The notes beneath the pieces are model-generated. The model searched no databases. It had not been told where the DNA came from and was given only the letters and a program-made list of their open reading frames with translations. From contig DHLX01000022.1 of assembly GCA_002405475.1 (NCBI GenBank), positions 1-45,811 on the forward strand: a stretch of DNA of 45,811 nucleotides, read 5' to 3'. The DNA comes from Burkholderiales bacterium UBA4657 (GTDB lineage: Bacteria > Pseudomonadota > Gammaproteobacteria > Burkholderiales > Burkholderiaceae_E). The position numbers and the translations under genes were made by a program. The stretch's first letter is position 1; each line of letters begins with the position of its first letter. This document shows positions 41,338 through 45,811 of this stretch, in pieces.

Positions 41338-41687
41338 GGGGCAGCTCCTTCAAGCGGCGGGCACAAGGGTTCACAGCTCAGGCACGACTGACCACCACAA
41401 CAATTTTCAGTCATGAAATCCAGCAATACCTTCATGGCGTCAAACTCGGCGAAATAGCGTACATAACGTCCTTGGGTCTCTGAACGTACCAAGCCCGCGT
41501 GCAACAATTCCTTCATGTGAAACGAGACGGACGTGGCACCAATCTGACACTCATGTGCCAGGTCACCCGCCGTCAGCCCCTGATAACCCGCCACGACCAG
41601 GCGCCGGAACAAGGCCAGGCGCGAGGTCTGGGCCAGAGCCGCCAGTTGTTTGACTGCGAGGACATCGTAGCTGGATGGTAGATTCAT
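41334..41687 (-). CDS. arsR: ArsR family metalloregulator
   Basis: A 117-residue winged-helix repressor. The HTH is CQIGATSVSFHMKELLHAGLVRSE (residues about 47-70). The ELCVCDL arsenite motif of E. coli ArsR is missing; instead cysteines cluster at the C-terminus (Cys96, 97, 102, 105, 109), like the Acidithiobacillus-type ArsR with its C-terminal As(III) site. The frame is open to a TTG at 41702, but ATG 41687 is used. A perfect TATAAT lies six bases before this ATG, so the message is probably leaderless. First gene of arsR-arsI-arsC-aquaporin. Confidence 0.88.
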   Translation of the reverse strand: MNLPSSYDVLAVKQLAALAQTSRLALFRRLVVAGYQGLTAGDLAHECQIGATSVSFHMKELLHAGLVRSETQGRYVRYFAEFDAMKVLLDFMTENCCGGQSCLSCEPLCPPLEGAAP

Positions 41688-41693
41688 GCTGCA

Positions 41694-41737
41694 ATTATAC
41701 AAAAATTATTGAAATATAAAAATAATATTTTTTATAT
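41694..41737 (-). promoter_or_regulatory. arsR promoter with candidate ArsR operator
   Basis: Minus-strand TATAAT at 41699-41694 puts the expected transcript start on the A of the arsR ATG (41687). An AT-rich inverted repeat, ATATAAAAA (41714-41722) and TTTTTATAT (41729-41737) with six bases between, covers the -35 region and is a candidate ArsR operator. No good -35 hexamer is seen. Confidence 0.45.
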
Positions 41738-41758
41738 CCCGGTGCGAAAAACCGCGTC

Positions 41759-41787
41759 ATGTCATGAATCCGTCATAAATCATCACT
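41759..41787 (+). promoter_or_regulatory. Pho box upstream of pstS
   Basis: ATGTCAT (41759-41765) and CCGTCAT (41770-41776), 11 bases apart, match 16 of 19 positions of the extended PhoB box; a third, weaker unit CATCACT follows at 41781-41787. TATCTT at 41787-41792 fits a -10 at Pho promoter spacing. It lies 61 bases before the pstS ATG and points to it. Confidence 0.8.
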
Positions 41788-41837
41788 ATCTTATGCAGCG
41801 TTCGACCACTTTTTTGCTTAACCAGAGGAACCTACTC

Positions 41838-42887
41838 ATGTTGAAAAAGCCTTTTTACGCTGCAGCCGCCGGTCTTGCCGCCGCTGTTTTCATGGTCTCG
41901 GCCCATGCCCAGGAGATAACCGGCGCGGGTGCTACTTTCCCGGCACCCTTGTATTCCAAATGGGCGGCTGATTATCAAAAAGCGACCAATGTGCGTATGA
42001 ATTACCAGTCTATCGGCTCCTCCGGTGGCGTACGCCAGATTACTGCCAGGACGGTAGATTTCGGTGCGTCCGACGCGCCATTGTCTGCTGCTGACCTGGA
42101 AAAAAACGGGATGATTCAATTCCCCGCAGCCATTGGTGGCGTGGTACCGACCTTCAATTTGCCTGGTATTCAACCGGGCCAGGTCAAACTGACTGGCGCC
42201 GTGCTGGCTGATATTTTTCTGACCCGAATCACTAAATGGAATGACCCGGCGATTGCCCGCCTGAACCCCGGTGTTAATCTACCCGACCTGAATATCTCCG
42301 TCATCCGTCGTGCCGATGGTTCAGGTACGACCTTTGTCTTTACTGATTACCTGAGCAAAGTCTCGGAAGCCTGGAGAACGGGCCCAGGTACCGGTAACAC
42401 CGTGAACTGGCCTGGCAACTCCATAGGCGGTAAAGGTAATGAAGGCGTCGCTGCTTTCATTCAGCGTACCCCGGGCTCGATTGGTTATGTTGAATATTCG
42501 TATGCCAAACAGACCAGGATGCCGTTCGCAGCCATGATTAATGCTGCGGGTAACACCGTATTGCCTGATGACAAGACTTTTGCTGCGGCGGCTGCGGGTG
42601 CAGAGTGGGCCAAGACCCCCGGCTTTGGCGTCAATTTGAATAACATCAATGCCAAAGACGCCTGGCCTATTACGTCAGCGACCTTCATCCTGATGTATAG
42701 AACCCAGGAAAAACCGGCGCAAGGCACTGAAGTGGTCAAATTCTTTGACTGGGCGTTCGCTAATGGTGATAAAGCAGCGATCGATCTGGACTATGTGCCG
42801 ATTCCGGACGCTGTTGTTAAACTGGTGCAGGCGCAGTGGTCTGCCAACCTGAAAGATCCACAAGGTCGCCCCTTGCCTTTGAAGTAA
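41838..42887 (+). CDS. pstS: Phosphate ABC transporter substrate-binding protein
   Basis: A 349-residue periplasmic phosphate-binding protein. The signal peptide covers residues 1-24 (cleavage at AHA-Q). The mature part starts EITGAGATFPAPLYSKW and carries the phosphate-binding segments IGSSGG, DFGASDAPL and RRADGSGTTFVFTDYL. The frame extends upstream to 41709, but ATG 41838 behind AGAGGAACC fits the signal peptide. A Pho box upstream implies phosphate-starvation control. A hairpin follows before pstC. Arsenate can use the same binding site, which matters beside an ars operon. Confidence 0.96.
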   Translation: MLKKPFYAAAAGLAAAVFMVSAHAQEITGAGATFPAPLYSKWAADYQKATNVRMNYQSIGSSGGVRQITARTVDFGASDAPLSAADLEKNGMIQFPAAIGGVVPTFNLPGIQPGQVKLTGAVLADIFLTRITKWNDPAIARLNPGVNLPDLNISVIRRADGSGTTFVFTDYLSKVSEAWRTGPGTGNTVNWPGNSIGGKGNEGVAAFIQRTPGSIGYVEYSYAKQTRMPFAAMINAAGNTVLPDDKTFAAAAAGAEWAKTPGFGVNLNNINAKDAWPITSATFILMYRTQEKPAQGTEVVKFFDWAFANGDKAAIDLDYVPIPDAVVKLVQAQWSANLKDPQGRPLPLK

Positions 42888-42903
42888 TCAGTGGTTAAAT
42901 TAT

Positions 42904-42937
42904 CGACCCCGTGGCCTCAAGCGCGCGGGGTCGTTTT
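42904..42937 (+). terminator. Hairpin (partial terminator) between pstS and pstC
   Basis: CGACCCCG (42904-42911) pairs with CGGGGTCG (42926-42933) across a 14-base loop and is followed by TTTT (42934-42937). Within the pst operon it likely reduces read-through or stabilises the pstS message, so that the binding protein outnumbers the channel. Confidence 0.65.
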
Positions 42938-42963
42938 GTGTTTCAACCAGACCCGAGAAAAGC

Positions 42964-43956
42964 ATGTCCAGTCCGTCCAGTCCGACCCAGGCGCAGATTG
43001 CCGCCACGCCTAATACCGACCGGCGTTATAACCAGTTTGGTGACGCCTTGTTCTTCAATGCCTCACGTGCGGCCGCTGTCGTTGTGCTGGTGGTGCTGGC
43101 GGGCATCATCATTTCATTGATGATTTCGGCCTGGCCCTCGATAGAAAAATTCGGCTGGAAGTTTTTGATTACGAGTGAGTGGGACCCACCAGCGCAGCAA
43201 TTCGGCGCGCTGGTACCTATTTACGGTACCCTGGTTACTTCGTTCATCGCCCTGATTATTGCAGTGCCGGTCAGCTTTGGTATCGCCCTGTTTCTGACCG
43301 AATTGTCTCCGGTCTGGCTGCGTCGGCCGTTGGGGACAGCGATTGAATTGCTGGCTGCAATTCCGTCGATTGTTTATGGTATGTGGGGTTTGCTGGTATT
43401 TGCCCCGATATTTGCCAAATATTTTCAGGTACCAGTACAACACGTGCTGTCTGGCATACCCTTGGTTGGTGCCCTGTTTCAAGGCCCACCCATCGGCATT
43501 GGTCTGTTATGCGCCGGTGTCATTCTGGCCATCATGATCATTCCCTTCATTGCGTCGGTCATGCGCGATGTCTTTGAAGTGACCCCACCATTATTGAAAG
43601 AGGCGGCTTACGGTGTAGGTTCCACCACCTGGGAAGTAGTCTGGAAAGTGGTATTGCCTTATACCAAGGCCGGGGTGATTGGCGGCATCATGCTGGGTCT
43701 GGGGCGTGCTTTAGGCGAGACCATGGCCGTGACCTTCGTCATTGGTAATACCAATCTGCTTGACAATGTCTCCTTATATGCGCCCGGCAATTCGATTACT
43801 TCGGCTTTGGCGAATGAATTTGCCGAATCCGAGGGCTTGCATACGGCAGCCCTGATGGAACTGGGTCTGATTCTGTTTGTTATCACCTTTATTGTGTTGG
43901 CAGCGTCCAAGCTGTTGCTGCTTAAATTGACTGCCAATGAAGGAGCACGTACATGA
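42964..43956 (+). CDS. pstC: Phosphate ABC transporter permease PstC
   Basis: A 330-residue inner-membrane permease with about six helices after a 40-residue polar N-terminus. Seen: FGALVPIYGTLVTSFIALIIAVPVSFGIALFLTEL, ELLAAIPSIVYGMWGLLVF and the EAA loop LLKEAAYGVGSTTWEVVWKVVLPYTKAGVIGG, in recognisable pieces. It pairs with PstA and is driven by PstB. GAGAAAAGC precedes the ATG. The stop overlaps the pstA start (ATGA at 43953-43956). Confidence 0.95.
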   Translation: MSSPSSPTQAQIAATPNTDRRYNQFGDALFFNASRAAAVVVLVVLAGIIISLMISAWPSIEKFGWKFLITSEWDPPAQQFGALVPIYGTLVTSFIALIIAVPVSFGIALFLTELSPVWLRRPLGTAIELLAAIPSIVYGMWGLLVFAPIFAKYFQVPVQHVLSGIPLVGALFQGPPIGIGLLCAGVILAIMIIPFIASVMRDVFEVTPPLLKEAAYGVGSTTWEVVWKVVLPYTKAGVIGGIMLGLGRALGETMAVTFVIGNTNLLDNVSLYAPGNSITSALANEFAESEGLHTAALMELGLILFVITFIVLAASKLLLLKLTANEGART

Positions 43957-44849
43957 GTGCCATACTGTCTCCTTTGACCGGGCCCGGAGCCGTTGATGAG
44001 CGTTTGCGTCTGTCGATGCATCGCAAGCGCAAGCTGATCAACTTCGTCGCATTGGCGCTGTCGTTAGCTGCCATGACGTTTGGACTGGTCTGGCTGATCT
44101 GGATTTTGTGGAAAACCCTGTCGTTGGGGATTTCTGGCTTGAGCTTGCACCTGTTTACCCAGGATACACCGGCGCCGAACGCTGATATCGGCGGTTTGCG
44201 TAATGCCATTTTTGGTTCAGCCATGATGGTTACGCTGGCTACCTGTCTTGGAACGCCGCTGGGCATACTGGCCGGGATCTATCTGGCCGAATATGGCCAG
44301 AATACCTGGCTGGGCAGAACCACGCGCTTTATCAATGATATTTTGCTCTCCGCGCCTTCAATCGTGATTGGCCTGTTCATTTACGCTGTAGTGGTGTACC
44401 AGACACGCCAGTTTTCCGGTTACGCGGGCATCCTTGCGCTGGCACTTATTGTGGTGCCGGTGGTGGTACGCACTACGGAAAATATGCTCATGCTGATTCC
44501 TAACGCCCTGCGTGAAGCGGCTTTTGCCCTGGGAACGCCCAAGTGGAAAGTGATTTATAGCGTTACGCTCAAAGCCGCACGGGCCGGGGTCATTACCGGC
44601 ATATTACTGGCTGTAGCGCGTATTGCGGGTGAAACGGCACCACTGCTGTTTACTGCGCTGTCGAACCAGTTTTTCAGTACCGACTTGTCCAAGCCGACGG
44701 CCAATCTGCCCGTTACCATCTTCAAATTTGCCATGTCGCCATTCCAGAACTGGCAAGAGCTGGCCTGGGCCGGGGTTTTCCTGATTACTCTTGGTGTATT
44801 GGCTATTAATATTCTGGCGCGGGTTCTATTCCGCAAGAAAGATCACTAA
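43953..44849 (+). CDS. pstA: Phosphate ABC transporter permease PstA
   Basis: A 298-residue inner-membrane permease, partner of PstC. After the first helix (about residues 29-52) come GGLRNAIFGSAMMVTLATCLGTPLGILAGIYLAEYG, NDILLSAPSIVIGLFIY and the EAA loop ALREAAFALGTPKWKVIYSVTLKAARAGVITG, in pieces. AGGAGCACGTAC lies before the ATG, inside the pstC end. The gene is followed by pstB after one base. Confidence 0.95.
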   Translation: MSAILSPLTGPGAVDERLRLSMHRKRKLINFVALALSLAAMTFGLVWLIWILWKTLSLGISGLSLHLFTQDTPAPNADIGGLRNAIFGSAMMVTLATCLGTPLGILAGIYLAEYGQNTWLGRTTRFINDILLSAPSIVIGLFIYAVVVYQTRQFSGYAGILALALIVVPVVVRTTENMLMLIPNALREAAFALGTPKWKVIYSVTLKAARAGVITGILLAVARIAGETAPLLFTALSNQFFSTDLSKPTANLPVTIFKFAMSPFQNWQELAWAGVFLITLGVLAINILARVLFRKKDH

Positions 44850-44850
44850 A

Positions 44851-45726
44851 ATGTTTGAAAGCAGACCTATGGAAGGCACCAACATTCAAATTTCGGCCAC
44901 CGCCGGACTGGCGCAAAATGCCCAGAGACAGGCCGATGCTGCCATAGCCGCCGCAGGCGGCAAGGTGCCAGACCGTATCAAAATTGAAGTCAAAGACCTC
45001 AACTTTTATTACGGCAAATTTCTCGCGTTGAAAAATATCAACATGGAAATTCCCGAGAAAAAAGTGACGGCCTTTATTGGCCCTTCGGGTTGCGGCAAGT
45101 CTACCCTGCTGCGTACCTTCAACAAAATGTTTGCGCTCTACCCCGAGCAACGTGCCGAAGGCCAGATCAATGTCGATGGTGAAAATATTGTCACCAGTAA
45201 AACCGATGTGTCGCTGATACGCGCCAAAATTGGCATGGTGTTCCAGAAGCCGACGCCGTTCCCCATGAGCATTTACGACAATATTTCCTTTGGTGTGCGC
45301 TTGTTTGAAAAGCTCAGCAAGGCTGAAATGGACGAACGCGTACAGTGGGCGCTCACCAAAGCTGCTTTGTGGAATGAAGTCAAGGACAAGCTCAACCAGA
45401 ACGGCACCAGCCTGTCAGGTGGGCAACAGCAGCGCTTGTGTATCGCGCGCGGTATTGCCATACGCCCCGAGGTCTTGTTGCTGGACGAACCCTGTTCGGC
45501 GCTGGACCCGATTTCCACTGCCAAAATCGAAGAATTGATTGCCGAACTGAAACAGGACTACACCGTCCTGATCGTGACCCATAACATGCAGCAGGCGGCA
45601 CGCTGTTCTGACCATACCGCCTACATGTACCTGGGCGAATTGATTGAATTTGGCGAAACTGACCAGATCTTCATCAAGCCAAAACAAAAAGCGACCGAGG
45701 ACTACATTACCGGCCGCTTCGGCTGA
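44851..45726 (+). CDS. pstB: Phosphate ABC transporter ATP-binding protein
   Basis: A 291-residue ABC ATPase with Walker A GPSGCGKST (77-85), VFQKPTPFPMSIYDNI, signature LSGGQQQRLCIARG, Walker B VLLLDEPCSALDPIS and the switch His in VTHNMQQAARCSDH; this pattern is specific for PstB. With the ATG at 44851 it has about 35 residues more than usual at the N-terminus. A GTG at 44965, five bases after AGGCGGC, would give 253 residues, nearer the family length, so the start is open. PhoU is not the next gene: tRNA-Pro follows after 43 bases. Confidence 0.94.
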   Translation: MFESRPMEGTNIQISATAGLAQNAQRQADAAIAAAGGKVPDRIKIEVKDLNFYYGKFLALKNINMEIPEKKVTAFIGPSGCGKSTLLRTFNKMFALYPEQRAEGQINVDGENIVTSKTDVSLIRAKIGMVFQKPTPFPMSIYDNISFGVRLFEKLSKAEMDERVQWALTKAALWNEVKDKLNQNGTSLSGGQQQRLCIARGIAIRPEVLLLDEPCSALDPISTAKIEELIAELKQDYTVLIVTHNMQQAARCSDHTAYMYLGELIEFGETDQIFIKPKQKATEDYITGRFG

Positions 45727-45729
45727 TGC

Positions 45730-45735
45730 TACAAT
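45730..45735 (+). promoter_or_regulatory. Possible -10 element of the tRNA-Pro promoter
   Basis: TACAAT just after the pstB stop, 34 bases before the tRNA-Pro start, with TTACCG 17 bases upstream inside pstB. A separate tRNA promoter here is plausible but weakly supported. Confidence 0.3.
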
Positions 45736-45769
45736 CTCGCCCTTGTATGTGTGCCTAGGCGCACGGTTT

Positions 45770-45811
45770 CGGGGTATAGCGCAGCCCGGTAGCGCATCTG
45801 CTTTGGGAGCA
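45770..45811 (+). tRNA. tRNA-Pro (anticodon UGG), truncated by the window end
   Basis: The 5' half of a proline tRNA: acceptor strand CGGGGTA, D arm GCGCAGCCCGGTAGCGC, anticodon arm with loop TTTGGGA containing UGG. The window ends after the anticodon arm, so the T arm and CCA end are not seen. The first base C and the D-arm sequence are typical of bacterial tRNA-Pro. Confidence 0.92.

Noticed and set aside
45751..45764. Small imperfect inverted repeat (GTGCCTAGGCGCAC) between pstB and tRNA-Pro as a pst terminator
   Set aside because: Short imperfect stem without a following T run; it may just be tRNA leader sequence.
1..45811. CRISPR arrays, insertion sequences, integrases, prophage genes
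   Set aside because: No regularly spaced repeats, transposase motifs or phage proteins were found on either strand.

Overview
The window looks like chromosomal DNA of a betaproteobacterium, most probably Burkholderiales and perhaps Alcaligenaceae-like. This is inferred from the protein sequences and from the block secretion-type ATPase / response regulator / SixA / ppk1 / ppx; no database search was possible. Genes are tightly packed, no stretch over 300 bases lacks a gene, and I see no insertion sequence, prophage, integrase or CRISPR array. Composition looks uniform by eye (not computed).

Layout. 1-3351: the end of a phosphonate-family ABC permease, its ATPase, a metallophosphoesterase with one altered metal site, a methylthioadenosine phosphorylase and a DNA alkyl-transferase. 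3383-6276: a divergent Fe3+-type ABC ATPase/permease pair around a Fur-box-like sequence. 6296-8567: SDR, fumarylpyruvate-hydrolase-like and maleylpyruvate/maleylacetoacetate-isomerase-like genes of aromatic ring-cleavage metabolism. 8584-10149: two tandem paralogous membrane proteins with a C-terminal winged helix, resembling the YEATS-associated three-TM family. 10160-17261: a PaiB-like protein, tRNA-Arg(CCU), ABC-F ATPase Uup, and topoisomerase IV parE-parC. 17267-20934 (minus): glycerate kinase, pyruvate kinase and a LysR regulator as one operon, divergent from a TRAP transporter (dctP-dctQ-dctM), a soluble chemoreceptor-like protein and an orphan amino-acid-type binding protein (21159-26614). 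26616-32516: DUF2189 membrane protein, a lipoprotein MBL-fold pseudoenzyme, RidA, HtpG behind a near-perfect sigma-32 promoter, a CBS-domain protein and a spermidine-synthase-like protein. 32558-39726: GspE/PilB-type ATPase, two-domain response regulator, SixA, and divergent ppk1/ppx. 39692-41687 (minus): arsenic operon arsR-arsI-arsC-aquaporin. 41838-45726: pstSCAB phosphate importer with a Pho box, then the start of tRNA-Pro(UGG), cut by the window end.

How genes work together. The last 10 kb is a phosphate/arsenate neighbourhood: Pst imports phosphate (and unavoidably arsenate), PPK1/PPX make and degrade polyphosphate, and the ars operon deals with arsenate and methylated arsenic. The centre suggests uptake of a small carboxylate by TRAP, with glycerate kinase and pyruvate kinase taking glycerate to pyruvate. 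The most unusual items are the tandem membrane winged-helix pair, the MBL-fold lipoprotein that lost five of seven metal-site residues, and the metallophosphoesterase that lost exactly the ligands of one of its two metals beside an MTA phosphorylase and a phosphonate-type importer.
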